Of a stretch of 64,000 nucleotides of DNA, positions 53,560 through 62,495 are shown in pieces (position 1 is the stretch's first letter; every line of letters begins with the position of its first letter). The DNA comes from Paraburkholderia sartisoli (GTDB taxonomy: Bacteria > Pseudomonadota > Gammaproteobacteria > Burkholderiales > Burkholderiaceae). The stretch lies in the NCBI RefSeq assembly GCF_900107685.1, contig NZ_FNRQ01000002.1:124001-188000 (forward strand). The letters run 5' to 3'. The translations under genes were made by a program, and so were the position numbers. A model generated the notes under the pieces. It did not search any database. It saw only the letters and a list, made by a program, of their open reading frames with translations, and was not told the DNA's origin.

Positions 53560-54077
53560 GTGCGGCCGCAAGCGTACGGCTCGCGCTGGCCGCTGCCTTC
53601 TGCGTGAGCGCCGGTGTGTTGCTGGGCGGGTGTTCGTCGGCGTCGGTCGGCGCCACGAGCGGCGCGGCGGCGGGCGTCGCCACCGGTCTCGTCACGGCGA
53701 ACCCGACAGTCGGGATCGGCGTCGGCATCGCGGTGCAGGCCGCGACCGACGAGGTCGTCAGGAACTACATGCGCGACATGCATGAAGACCAGCAGAACCT
53801 GATCGCGGCGCTCGCGGGCGCGTTGTCCATTGGCGAGACACGGCCGTGGCGAATCAAGCACTCGATGCCCATCGAGAACGGCCATGGCCAGGTTCGCGTG
53901 ACACGCGAGTTCAGGTCGGCGCTCGCGAGCTGCAAGGACTTCGTGTTCTCCGTGCAGGACGGCGACGATCCCGGCGCGCACGAAGCCTGGTACACCGGCA
54001 GCGCGTGCCAGCAGGACAAGGGCTGGAAGTGGGCGCTGGCCGAACCAGCCGTCGAACGCTGGGGCAATCTGCAATAA
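53556..54077 (+). CDS. Glycine-zipper-like lipoprotein, second of a coupled pair
   Basis: 173 residues from ATG 53556, overlapping the stop of the first gene (ATGA), so translation is coupled. Lipobox LLGGC, then Gly/Ala-rich VGATSGAAAGVATGLVTANPTVGIGVGIAVQAATDEVV. The C-terminal half is paralogous to the first gene: RPWRIKHSMPIENGHGQVRVTREF...CKDFVFSVQDG...WYTGSACQQDKGWKWALAEPAVERWGNLQ, with both Cys conserved. Together they probably form an envelope complex; the function is unknown. Confidence 0.8.
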   Translation: MSAAASVRLALAAAFCVSAGVLLGGCSSASVGATSGAAAGVATGLVTANPTVGIGVGIAVQAATDEVVRNYMRDMHEDQQNLIAALAGALSIGETRPWRIKHSMPIENGHGQVRVTREFRSALASCKDFVFSVQDGDDPGAHEAWYTGSACQQDKGWKWALAEPAVERWGNLQ

Positions 54078-54110
54078 CGCTCGCCGCCTGGCTTTTGCCT
54101 GGCGGATAAA

Positions 54111-54152
54111 AAAGGCCGCGCAGTGTTCGATGACGAACCCTGCGCGGCCTTT
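54111..54152. terminator. Bidirectional terminator, two-part stem
   Basis: A 13-bp stem AAAGGCCGCGCAG / CTGCGCGGCCTTT topped by a second 5-bp stem GTTCG-ATGA-CGAAC. Ends both the lipoprotein pair and the ABC transporter operon. Confidence 0.92.
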
Positions 54153-54181
54153 CTGCTTTGCGGGATCACACCCGCGGCAAA

Positions 54182-55543
54182 TCAGGACTCGACGTCTTCC
54201 AGGCTGAAGATTTCGGTCTGGTCGTTATACGAGAAGATCTCGCCATAACGGCCCCAGTTGATGACGGCGTCGAGCGTCTCCTCGGCGGCCTTGTCGGAGA
54301 GGAAATCCTCCAGCTCCTGCTCGAAGCGCACGCGCGGCGCGCGATGCCCCGGGCGCTCGTTCAGCACCTTCTTGATCCGCGCGGCCAGCGGCACGTGACG
54401 CAGCAGATGCTCGGCGAACATCATCTTGCGTTCCTGCGTGCCGAATTCCGAGAACACGCGCGCCGGCGGCGTCAGGAAAATATCGCCTTCGCGCACGTCG
54501 GCGAAGCCGAGATGCTGCAGCACTTCGGCGACCGGAAACAGATCGTCGACCTCCAGATGCAGCGAACGCGCGATTTCCGGCATGTCGGCGCGGCCGTGAT
54601 ACGGCGCGGCGGCCAGCGTCTCGATCAGGCCGGCCATCAGGTTGGTCGACACATGCGGCAGCCAGCTGCTCCACTCCAGCCCCTTGCGGGTTGCCTCGCC
54701 TGTCTGGCGGGCGGTCATCTTCGCGTAGATTTCGTCGACCAGACGCCGGAACGCCGGGTCGAGGCGGTTACGCGGATGCTTGAACGGCACCTTGATCTCG
54801 GCGATCACGCGGCCCGGATTCGACGACAGCACGAGGATCCGGTCGCACATGAACACCGCTTCCTCGATGTTGTGCGTGACGATCAGCACCGACTTGATCG
54901 GCATGCGCCCCTGCGTCCACAGGTCGAGCAGGTCGGTACGCAGCGTTTCGGCGGTCAGCACGTCGAGCGCGGAGAACGGCTCGTCCATCAGCAGCAGCGT
55001 CGGGTCGACGACGAGCGCGCGCGCGAAGCCCACGCGCTGGCGCATCCCGCCCGACAGCTCGCGCGGATACGCGTTCTCGAAGCCGTCGAGACCGATCAGG
55101 TCGATCGCGGCCAGCGCGCGCTCGCGGCGCTCGCGCGCGGCGACGCCCTGCGCCTCGAGCCCGGCTTCCACGTTCTGCAGCACGGTCAGCCACGGGAACA
55201 GCGCGAAGGTCTGGAACACCATCGCGACGCCCTTGGCGGGGCCGTCGAGCGGCTCGCCCATATACGTGACCTCGCCGTCGGTCGGCTCGATCAGGCCCGC
55301 GATGATCCGCAGCAGCGTCGACTTGCCCGAGCCCGAGCGGCCCAGCAGGCCGACGATCTCGCCTTCGCGCAGCGACAGGTTCGCGTCGTCGAGGACGAGC
55401 AGTTCGCCCTGCGTCTTGTTAAAGCCACGGCACACGTCCTTGACGCGCAGGATCTCCGCGCCGGGGCGAGGTGGCACGGGTGGCATGGGCGGCGTCGGCT
55501 GCGCCTGCATCTGCGCGGCGGCTACGGCTTTCGGGTTTTGCAT
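54182..55543 (-). CDS. NitT/TauT-type ABC transporter ATPase with AAA-associated C-terminal domain
   Basis: 453 residues, longer than the usual 260 of this family because of an extra C-terminal domain. The ABC part has Walker A GRSGSGKST, signature LSGGMRQR, Walker B TLLLMDEPFSALD and switch His in VTHNIEEA. The C-terminal AAA-associated domain runs from about residue 260 to EIFSYNDQTEIFSLEDVES. Such ATPases pair with large double permeases; substrates are usually nitrate, taurine, sulfonate or bicarbonate-like anions. No substrate-binding protein gene is nearby. Confidence 0.9.
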   Translation of the reverse strand: MQNPKAVAAAQMQAQPTPPMPPVPPRPGAEILRVKDVCRGFNKTQGELLVLDDANLSLREGEIVGLLGRSGSGKSTLLRIIAGLIEPTDGEVTYMGEPLDGPAKGVAMVFQTFALFPWLTVLQNVEAGLEAQGVAARERRERALAAIDLIGLDGFENAYPRELSGGMRQRVGFARALVVDPTLLLMDEPFSALDVLTAETLRTDLLDLWTQGRMPIKSVLIVTHNIEEAVFMCDRILVLSSNPGRVIAEIKVPFKHPRNRLDPAFRRLVDEIYAKMTARQTGEATRKGLEWSSWLPHVSTNLMAGLIETLAAAPYHGRADMPEIARSLHLEVDDLFPVAEVLQHLGFADVREGDIFLTPPARVFSEFGTQERKMMFAEHLLRHVPLAARIKKVLNERPGHRAPRVRFEQELEDFLSDKAAEETLDAVINWGRYGEIFSYNDQTEIFSLEDVES

Positions 55544-55555
55544 CGTGTTTCGCTC

Positions 55556-57307
55556 TCAATCGAGCCGAAGCTTCGCTTCGGCGTAGGCGTACATCGGACG
55601 CCACAACAGACGGTTGAACAGGGTCACGAAAAGCGACATGACCGCGATCCCGAGGATGATCTTCGGATAGTCACCCGCTTCGGTATTCTGCGCGATATAG
55701 GCGCCGAGGCCATGCGCGACGACCTTGGTATTGCCCCACTGCACCGCCTCCGCGACGATGCTCGCATTCCACGCGCCGCCCGACGCGGTGATCGCGCCCG
55801 TCACGTAGTAAGGAAAGATGCCCGGCAGCATGGCCTGGCGCCACCATTGCCAGCCGCGGATGTGGAAATTGGCGGCCGCCTCGCGGTAGTCGTTCGGATA
55901 CGAGGTCGCGCCGGCAATCACGTTGAAGAGGATATACCACTGCGTGCCGAGCACGATCAGCGGCGAGAGCCAGATATCCGGGTTCAGGCCGAAGCGCACG
56001 ATCACGATCACGAACACCGGGAACAGCAGGTTCGCCGGGAACGCCGCGAGGAACTGCGCGAGCGGCTGCATCTTCTCGGCGAGCCGCGGGCGCAGCCCGA
56101 TCAGCACGCCGACCGGCACCCACACCACCGAGGCAATCGCGATCAGCACGACCACGCGCAACAGCGTGATGAGCCCGAGCACGAACGCGTGACCGACCTC
56201 GTCCATCGTGACGCCAGTGCGCACGTAGAGCGCAACGCGACAGACCACGTACACGGTCGCGATCAGCACGCCCACGGCCCACACGATGTCGCCGAGCTTC
56301 GACGACTTCTCGCTTTGCGGAATCTGGAAGCGCACGCGGTCGAACGACGGCACGCGCAGCGGCACGCGGGCGGCCTTCGCGAACAGCCAGCCGAGCGGCA
56401 CGAGCAGACGGTGAATCAGCCGCGTGCGGCGGATCAGGTCAAGCAGCCACGATTCCGGCGCATTGCCCGAACTCGTGGTTTCCATGCGGAACTTGTCCGC
56501 CCACGCGACGAGCGGACGGAACAGAAACTGGTCGTAGGCGAGAATCACAACGGTCATCGTCAGGATCACCCAGCCGATCGCGTGCAGGTCCTTGCCGGCG
56601 ATCGCCGCGGCCAGATAGGCGCCGATGCCCGGCAGCGTGATCGAGTGGTTACCGACCGTAATCGCCTCCGACGCCACGACGAAGAACCAGCCGCCCGACA
56701 TCGACATCATCATGTTCCAGATGAGGCCCGGCATCGAAAACGGCACTTCGAGCTTCCAGAAGCGCTGCCACGAGGTCAGATGAAAGCCGCGCGACACTTC
56801 GTCCAGATCGCGCGGCACCGTGCGCAGCGACTGGTAGAAGCTGAACGTCATGTTCCAGGCCTGGCTCGTGAAGATCGCGAAGATCGCCGCGAGCTCCGCG
56901 CCCAGCACGCGCGCCGGGAACAGCGCGAGAAAGAACGTGACCGTAAACGAGATGTAGCCAAGCACCGGCACCGACTGCAGGATGTCGAGGATCGGCACCA
57001 GCACCTGCCCGGCGCGGCGGCTTTTCGCGGCGAGCGTGCCGTACACGAGCGTGAAGATCAGCGACGCGACCATCGCCGCGAGCATGCGCAGCGTGGTGCG
57101 CATCGCGTACTCAGGCAGATTCGCCGGATCGAGCGAGATGGCCTGGGTCTGCAGCGTGGAGATCGGCGCCATCGTCTCGTGAAAGCCGATCGCCGCCATC
57201 GCGATGATGCAGATGATCAGCGGGAACGCGACGAAGTCCCAGCGATTGGGCAACACCCGCCATGCGGACGCGTTGGCGGTGCGATTCAGGTTGAAACCGA
57301 AATCCAT
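55556..57307 (-). CDS. Fused double ABC permease (NitT/TauT family)
   Basis: 583 residues, two BPD_transp_1 halves joined in one chain. Each half carries an EAA-like loop: DEVSRGFHLTSWQRFWKLEVPFSMPGLI in the first and YREAAANFHIRGWQWWRQAMLPGIFPYYVTGAI in the second, and there are about 12 helices. The first half starts MDFGFNLNRTANASAWRVLPN. It is preceded by a coupled short open frame (57307-57453, TGATG overlap). Together with the ATPase it forms a complete membrane part without a visible binding protein. Confidence 0.9.
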   Translation of the reverse strand: MDFGFNLNRTANASAWRVLPNRWDFVAFPLIICIIAMAAIGFHETMAPISTLQTQAISLDPANLPEYAMRTTLRMLAAMVASLIFTLVYGTLAAKSRRAGQVLVPILDILQSVPVLGYISFTVTFFLALFPARVLGAELAAIFAIFTSQAWNMTFSFYQSLRTVPRDLDEVSRGFHLTSWQRFWKLEVPFSMPGLIWNMMMSMSGGWFFVVASEAITVGNHSITLPGIGAYLAAAIAGKDLHAIGWVILTMTVVILAYDQFLFRPLVAWADKFRMETTSSGNAPESWLLDLIRRTRLIHRLLVPLGWLFAKAARVPLRVPSFDRVRFQIPQSEKSSKLGDIVWAVGVLIATVYVVCRVALYVRTGVTMDEVGHAFVLGLITLLRVVVLIAIASVVWVPVGVLIGLRPRLAEKMQPLAQFLAAFPANLLFPVFVIVIVRFGLNPDIWLSPLIVLGTQWYILFNVIAGATSYPNDYREAAANFHIRGWQWWRQAMLPGIFPYYVTGAITASGGAWNASIVAEAVQWGNTKVVAHGLGAYIAQNTEAGDYPKIILGIAVMSLFVTLFNRLLWRPMYAYAEAKLRLD

Positions 57308-57453
57308 CAGGCACGCTCCCCGGTCAGGCGGGCAGCCGGCGCGGCCGTGGCAACGGTAACGTCTGCCGCGTTGATGCGGGCGAGGCGTGCGGCAGCGGTC
57401 GCGCGCGCGCTGCAACGGTCGAAGGATCGGTCCGGAAAGCGGAATTCAGGCAT
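57307..57453 (-). CDS. Possible 48-residue leader peptide, coupled to the permease
   Basis: The frame MPEFRFPDRSFDRCSARATAAARL... ends in a TGA that overlaps the permease ATG (TGATG). No good ribosome site precedes it, and the sequence is Ala/Arg-rich, so this may be fortuitous. Confidence 0.3.
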   Translation of the reverse strand: MPEFRFPDRSFDRCSARATAAARLARINAADVTVATAAPAARLTGERA

Positions 57454-58039
57454 GGCTAGACGCTTATGCGCGGTAAATCGTTGGCATTGGAGACGCGCTG
57501 GCCGGTTACGGTGCGAGCCGTGCGGCGAATCACGCCGACTTCCCGCGCCGCCCGGCGCACCCGCCACCGCTGGCGCCGCCCGAGGGCTGGCGAGCTTTCC
57601 TCGTTTTGGACGGCACGACACTACTACAACCTGTGTTTCAGGCACAACCTCGGGCACCACTTTTGCGCCAGACGGCCGCCATTCGGGACGTCCGGCAGCC
57701 TCTTCCGCACCCAGGCGTCGCGTCCGTGCCACATCTGGCAAACCCGTGTTTCCATTCAGAAAATGCCACGGCGAGCCGTTAAAGACGTTGACGCGTGGTC
57801 ATGCAACGCAATATGCGCCTCTCGGGTTGTCGCGCGGCGGTTAAAATCGCAGAACGGCAAGCGGGGCCTGGATTTCCCGGCGACCCGCGACCCTGCTGCC
57901 GAGGTCCACGGTTACACAACATCGGCACGGCGGGCAGACACCTTCGAGGGCACGCCCCGGCGCCGGCAGGCTGTAGCGCATGACCCTGTTGCATTAAACA
58001 GTCAGACGGATCGAACGGATCAAGCAGATCAACACGCCG
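57454..58039. other. Divergent intergenic region, ABC permease / diguanylate cyclase
   Basis: 586 bases with no supported gene. It should contain the promoter of the ABC transporter operon (minus) and of the diguanylate cyclase (plus). No operator or riboswitch-like structure was recognised. Confidence 0.4.
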
Positions 58040-59719
58040 ATGAACAGGACAACCTTGCGCCAGCTAACCGGGCCGTTCAGTTTCGTGCTGATCGTGGTTG
58101 CGTGCTGGTTCGCCGCCGGCATGATCGCGGACCGGATGGTACAGCAAGAACTGAATGCGGCCATGCAGGCGCAGCAGCAAATGTCCCTCTCGATCGTCGA
58201 CAACATGGCCGAAGTGATCGCGAGCGATCTCGCCATGTCGCGCGCCATTCCGGCCACGATGGCCGAACTGGGCGTGATCCAGCACGCGCTGTCGCAAACC
58301 GGGAATTATGCCGCGAACAGCGCCAGCGCGGAACCCGCTCACCGGGACGAACTGCTGCGGATGCCCGAACTGGCGGCCGTCAGCAGCTTCCTGCACGACG
58401 CGCAAGGTTTCTCCGGCCTCGACTCCATCTGGCTCGTCAACGCGAACGGCCTGTGCGTCGCGTCGAGCAATGCGCAGAACGATCAGGGCTTTGTCGGCAT
58501 CGACATGCGCTCGCGCGGCTATCTGGCCAACTCGCTGCTCGGCGCATTCGCCGAAGCGTACGGCGTCGGGCGGGCGAGCGGCGAGCCGGGCATCTTCATT
58601 TCGGCGCCGGTCTACGACGACGGCGTGCTGGTCGGCGCGGTCGCCGCCAAGGTCGGCATCGCCCGGCTGCGCCACTGGGTCGCGCACGCCGGCACCTTCG
58701 TCGCCGACGACAACGGTGTCATCATCATGGCGCACAACAGCGCGCTCGAAGGCCGCGCGCTGCCCCATTCACGGATCACGCAGATGCCGGTCGCCGCGCG
58801 CATGAGCATCTATCGCCGCGACGCTTTCCCCGAAATCCAGATCCGCCAGGCCAGTCACGGCGTGTATCAGCAGGCGCCGTGGTTCCCGAAGGCGCAGGCT
58901 GCGAAGCTCGTCGAGATGCCGGAATATCGTGAGCCGTCGCTCTACCAGTCGCGCATCGGCCTGAATTCCGGGCTGTCCGCGCATCTGATCGACCCGATCA
59001 CGGCGTATCCGGAACTCGTGCGCAACCACACGCGCTACCGCCTGCTCGTGTTCCTGACGCTGGCCGGCACGGTGGCGCTCGCCTGGGTGATCGCGGTTTC
59101 GTACATGCGCGAGCGGCGCCACCATCGCGCGACGCGCGATCTGGCCGAGCAGCTGCAATCGGCGAACACGCTGCTGTCCGCCGAAGCGCGCCACGACGCG
59201 CTGACGGGCGCCCTCTCGCGACGCTATTTCCTCGATCTGCTACGGCACGAGATCGACGGAGCGCGCGCCGCGCGCACGCCGCTGTGCGTGGCGATCGCCG
59301 ATCTCGACCACTTCAAGCAGATCAACGACCGCTTCGGCCATGCAGCGGGCGACCGCGCGCTCGAACATTTCGTCGACACCTGCCGCATGGAGCTGCGCGA
59401 CAGCGATTCGACCGGCCGGCTGGGCGGCGAGGAATTCGGCATCCTGCTGCCGGCGACCTCGCTCGCGGCGGGGCTCGAAGTGGTCGAACGGCTGCGCAAG
59501 CGGCTGAAGGCGGCGCCTTCCGCGAAGCTGCCTGCATCGGCGGTGCTGAGCGTGAGCATCGGCATTACCGAGCTGTCGCCGGAAGACCTGCCCGAGCGCA
59601 TCATGAGCCGCGCCGACCTCGCGCTGTACGCGGCCAAGTCAGGCGGACGCGACCGCAGCGAGGCCGTTCCGCCCGACGACACCGCGCCACCCGCGCGCGC
59701 GGCGGCGTCGGTGTGGTGA
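58040..59719 (+). CDS. Membrane-bound diguanylate cyclase with extracytoplasmic sensor
   Basis: 559 residues. Helix 1 at 12-31 and helix 2 at about 334-356 enclose a Cache-like periplasmic domain (SGLDSIWLVNANGLCVASSN, GEPGIFISAPVYDDG). The GGDEF domain carries an active-type GGEEF (about 461) with a complete inhibitory RxxD site (RDSD-STGRL-GGEEF) five residues upstream and the helix DALTGALSRRYFLDLL. It should make c-di-GMP from two GTP with product inhibition. A coiled helix (HHRATRDLAEQLQSANTLLSAEARHDAL) links it to the membrane. Signal unknown. Confidence 0.93.
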   Translation: MNRTTLRQLTGPFSFVLIVVACWFAAGMIADRMVQQELNAAMQAQQQMSLSIVDNMAEVIASDLAMSRAIPATMAELGVIQHALSQTGNYAANSASAEPAHRDELLRMPELAAVSSFLHDAQGFSGLDSIWLVNANGLCVASSNAQNDQGFVGIDMRSRGYLANSLLGAFAEAYGVGRASGEPGIFISAPVYDDGVLVGAVAAKVGIARLRHWVAHAGTFVADDNGVIIMAHNSALEGRALPHSRITQMPVAARMSIYRRDAFPEIQIRQASHGVYQQAPWFPKAQAAKLVEMPEYREPSLYQSRIGLNSGLSAHLIDPITAYPELVRNHTRYRLLVFLTLAGTVALAWVIAVSYMRERRHHRATRDLAEQLQSANTLLSAEARHDALTGALSRRYFLDLLRHEIDGARAARTPLCVAIADLDHFKQINDRFGHAAGDRALEHFVDTCRMELRDSDSTGRLGGEEFGILLPATSLAAGLEVVERLRKRLKAAPSAKLPASAVLSVSIGITELSPEDLPERIMSRADLALYAAKSGGRDRSEAVPPDDTAPPARAAASVW

Positions 59720-59834
59720 GCGCCTTGATGCGCTCGATCACATGAACTGAAACGCCCGCTGAAGTCCCCCGAAGGAAGCAGGTATCATCGACTTTCATAC
59801 GAAGGTTGTTGCAACCGTCTATCGGGAGAGTCGC

Positions 59835-60101
59835 ATGAAGGGAAATCTGGTGATTGTCTGTCGCGATCAGGATGCTGTCGCATTCGACCAGTTGCTGGCC
59901 GAATATGGCTCGTTCCAGACCCGGCTGTCATCGACCGCCTGGTATCTGAAGCTCGAGGTCGCGCCAGAAGTGATTCAGGAAGAAATTCTCGCGCGGCTCG
60001 GCAAGTACACCACGCATTACATCTTCGAGGCGGAAACGGTCACCTGGAATACGGTCGACAGCGACGCCGCCACCGCACTCAACACGCTTTTCGCCGAGTA
60101 G
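59835..60101 (+). CDS. Small protein, possible Cas2/SinR-like ferredoxin fold
   Basis: 88 residues, ribosome site TCGGGAGAG. The pattern of short strands around two helices (MKGNLVIVCRDQDAVAFDQLLAEYGSFQTRLSSTAWYLKLEVAPEVIQEEILARLGKYTTHYIFEAETVTWNT) and the YG...LSSTAWYLK core resemble, loosely, small bacterial proteins annotated as SinR family, which have a Cas2-like fold. No CRISPR or toxin partner is near. The resemblance is from memory and unproven; otherwise it is an unknown. Confidence 0.7.
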   Translation: MKGNLVIVCRDQDAVAFDQLLAEYGSFQTRLSSTAWYLKLEVAPEVIQEEILARLGKYTTHYIFEAETVTWNTVDSDAATALNTLFAE

Positions 60102-60227
60102 GCACCGCCGGAACAGAAGGCGCGAGCGGCCCGAAGAATCGCTGGCGCGTTGCATCGCTCTGCGTTGGTCGACCCAAGGCCACCCCGGTCCATATCGATC
60201 CGCTCCGGGCCGAAGGCGTTCGCGGGT

Positions 60228-61553
60228 TTATCGTCCCCAGGCCGATTCCGTTATTTTCGACGTGCCGCGCGGCAGCACGTCGAACGCGAAGCTCATCAGC
60301 ACACGCAGGCCACGCCCTTCGTGGTTGCCGATGTCCCACTCTCCGCCCAGCCTGCGCACCAGCCGCTCGACGATCGCGAGGCCAAGCCCGCTGTGGCCAT
60401 TGCCGCCGCGCGCCGGATCGAGCCGCACGAACGGCCGGCTTGCGTTGATCAGATCGTGCGCGGCGATGCCGTTGCCATTGTCGTACACCGCCAGCGTGAA
60501 GCCCGCCGACGTGCGCGCCGTTTCGACGACGATCGGCGGCGCGCCGTACGCGTGCGCGTTGTCGAGCAGATTGGACAGGATCCGGTCGAGCGTCGCGGCA
60601 GGCAGGCGAAAGCCCGGGCCCGCGTTCAGCGCCGTCTGCACGGCGGGCGCGCCGGCTGCGACCGCGCGGTAGGTGCGCACCACGCGCTCGCATTGCGTGT
60701 CGACTTCGACCGGCTCGCTGCGATCGGCGCCGTCATGCGCGAAGACCAGAAACTGGTCGACGATATGCGCCATCGAATCGACGTCGCGCACCACGCCGTC
60801 GCGCACCTTGGCTTCGTCCATCAGTTCGGCGCGCAGGCGCAGCCGCGCGAGCGGCGTCTTCAGATCGTGCGCGACGCCCGCCAGCATCACGGCGCGGTCG
60901 TTCTCCGTGCTCGCGACTTCCTGAACCATCTGGTTGAAGCCGCGCGTGAGCTGCCGCAGTTCGCGCGGTCCGCGCTCCGGCACGGGCGGCACCGGCAGCC
61001 CGCGGCCGAACCGTGCGACCGCCTGGGCGAGCGAGCGCAACGGCTGCTGCAACTGCCACGCGGCAAAGAGCGCGGCCATCACACCCGCCGAAAAGATGGT
61101 GATGAGCCACCAGACGGTGCGGTCGAGCGAGCGCGGCGGCCTGAGCGGCTGCACGGGCACGACGATCCAGCTATGGTCGGTGGCCGAGCGCACCCACAAC
61201 GTGGGCGGCTTGCCGGGCGTACCCACACGCACCTGGGTGCCGGCGGGCATGCGGTCCTGCACATCGTCGAGAAAGCGTCGCAACCCGGGCGGCACGCCTG
61301 CGTTTTCGGCGGGCACGTCGGGGCTCGTGGGGTCGACGAGGCGCACGCGCGATGGCAACGGCTGATCCGGCGAGCGCGCCACGTGCTGGCGCACCGCTTC
61401 GACGAGGAACGTCGCTTCTTCGACCGCGTAACGCGCCTGCAACTGGTTGCGATCGAGGCGCATCAGCGCATACCACGCGAAATGCGAGATCAGCAGCACG
61501 GTGACGACCAGCAGCGCCAGTCGTCCGAACAGCGAATCAACTGGCCGGCGCAT
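60228..61553 (-). CDS. Sensor histidine kinase (EnvZ/CpxA-like)
   Basis: 441 residues from ATG 61553 (MRRPVDSLFGRLALLVVTVLLISHF). Helix 1 at about 9-27, a periplasmic loop of about 120 residues, helix 2 at about 150-170, then HAMP (QQPLRSLAQAVARFGRG), dimerisation His in GVAHDLKTPLARLRLRAELM, N box SNLLDNAHAYG, G1 DNGNGI and G2 GGNGHSGLGLAIVERL. It overlaps the response-regulator gene by 17 bases and is coupled to it. Together with the Spy/CpxP-like gene it looks like an envelope-stress system. Confidence 0.92.
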   Translation of the reverse strand: MRRPVDSLFGRLALLVVTVLLISHFAWYALMRLDRNQLQARYAVEEATFLVEAVRQHVARSPDQPLPSRVRLVDPTSPDVPAENAGVPPGLRRFLDDVQDRMPAGTQVRVGTPGKPPTLWVRSATDHSWIVVPVQPLRPPRSLDRTVWWLITIFSAGVMAALFAAWQLQQPLRSLAQAVARFGRGLPVPPVPERGPRELRQLTRGFNQMVQEVASTENDRAVMLAGVAHDLKTPLARLRLRAELMDEAKVRDGVVRDVDSMAHIVDQFLVFAHDGADRSEPVEVDTQCERVVRTYRAVAAGAPAVQTALNAGPGFRLPAATLDRILSNLLDNAHAYGAPPIVVETARTSAGFTLAVYDNGNGIAAHDLINASRPFVRLDPARGGNGHSGLGLAIVERLVRRLGGEWDIGNHEGRGLRVLMSFAFDVLPRGTSKITESAWGR

Positions 61554-62262
61554 GCTGCTCGCCGTCTGGCACGAACACGTAGCCGCGGCCACGCACGGTC
61601 TGGATGAAACGCGGCGTGGCCGGGTCGGTTTCCAGAATGCGGCGCAGACGCCATACCTGCACGTCGATGCCGCGGTCGGTGCCGTCGTATTCCGGGCCGT
61701 GCAGCAGTTCGAGCAGGCGTTCGCGCGTGAGCGTGCGCATCGGATGGTTCACGAAGATCTTGAGCAACGCGAATTCGCTGCCCGAAAGCGTCAGCGGCCG
61801 GCTGTCCTGGCTCAGCGTGCGCGACTGGAAGTCGAGCGTGAAGCGGCCGAACACGAACGGCTCGCGCTGCTCCGGCGCGGCCGCCGAAGGCAGCGTGCGA
61901 CGACGACGCAGCACCGCCTGCACGCGGGCCAGCAGCTCGCGCGGGTTGAACGGCTTGCCGAGGTAGTCGTCCGCGCCGAGCTCGAGACCGACGATGCGAT
62001 CCACGTCGTCCGCACGGGCGGTCAGCATGATGACGGGGATGTCGTCGCCGGAAGCGCGCAGCTTGCGCAGCGCCGTCAGCCCGTCGACGCCTGGCATCAT
62101 CAGGTCGAGCACGATCAGGTCCGGCCGCTCGCGTTCGAGCCGGCGTTCGAGAGAACCGGCATCGTGCAGCACCGAAACTTCGATGCCCTGCCGTGCCAGA
62201 TAGTCGCGCAGAAGATCGCGCAGTTCGACGTCGTCGTCGACGACCAGAATTTGGGTAGCCAT
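61537..62262 (-). CDS. OmpR-family response regulator
   Basis: 241 residues from ATG 62262 (MATQILVVDDDVELRDLL). Acidic D9-D11, phospho-acceptor Asp53 (LIVLDLMMPG), Thr and Lys of the receiver (ITVMLTARADD-like, YLGKPFNPREL), and a winged-helix DNA-binding domain LTLSGSEFALLKIFVNHPMRTLTRERLLELLHGPEYDGTDRGIDVQVWRLRRIL. Cognate kinase downstream; divergent Spy-like gene upstream with tandem GTAAY boxes between. Confidence 0.95.
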   Translation of the reverse strand: MATQILVVDDDVELRDLLRDYLARQGIEVSVLHDAGSLERRLERERPDLIVLDLMMPGVDGLTALRKLRASGDDIPVIMLTARADDVDRIVGLELGADDYLGKPFNPRELLARVQAVLRRRRTLPSAAAPEQREPFVFGRFTLDFQSRTLSQDSRPLTLSGSEFALLKIFVNHPMRTLTRERLLELLHGPEYDGTDRGIDVQVWRLRRILETDPATPRFIQTVRGRGYVFVPDGEQHAPAS

Positions 62263-62318
62263 GGGACGAAGTTTAACGCGCGCGCCCTCCCGTTTTCGAC
62301 ACAAACCTCCCGCAAAGG

Positions 62319-62362
62319 GTTACTGGGTGTTACCGCGAAAGGCACTCGTAATGTCGTGTAAT
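62319..62362. promoter_or_regulatory. Tandem GTAAY direct repeats, candidate response-regulator boxes
   Basis: Two pairs of pentamers with a 5-base spacer: GTAAT-GTCGT-GTAAT on the plus strand (62348-62362) and GTAAC-ACCCA-GTAAC on the minus strand (62319-62333). This matches the CpxR/OmpR layout of two half sites 10 bp apart, in the divergent space between the regulator (57 bases away) and the Spy-like gene (134 bases). A further GTAAC occurs at about 62379. Confidence 0.6.
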
Positions 62363-62495
62363 GGCAGCAGCGACGCGTGTAACACGCCTCGGGCCAGGCG
62401 CCTCTACGCTGTGTCTAACCGAATACGGGCCGTTTCACGCTCTCGCGATCACGCGCCCGCACCGTCGGCCTGGATCAACACAAAGGAGTCGCTCC

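Noticed and set aside
54158..57844. Open frame of 1228 codons on the plus strand
   Set aside because: It lies antisense to the ABC ATPase and permease genes. The translation is Arg/His/Asp-rich without hydrophobic core or motifs, as expected of the opposite strand of GC-rich genes.
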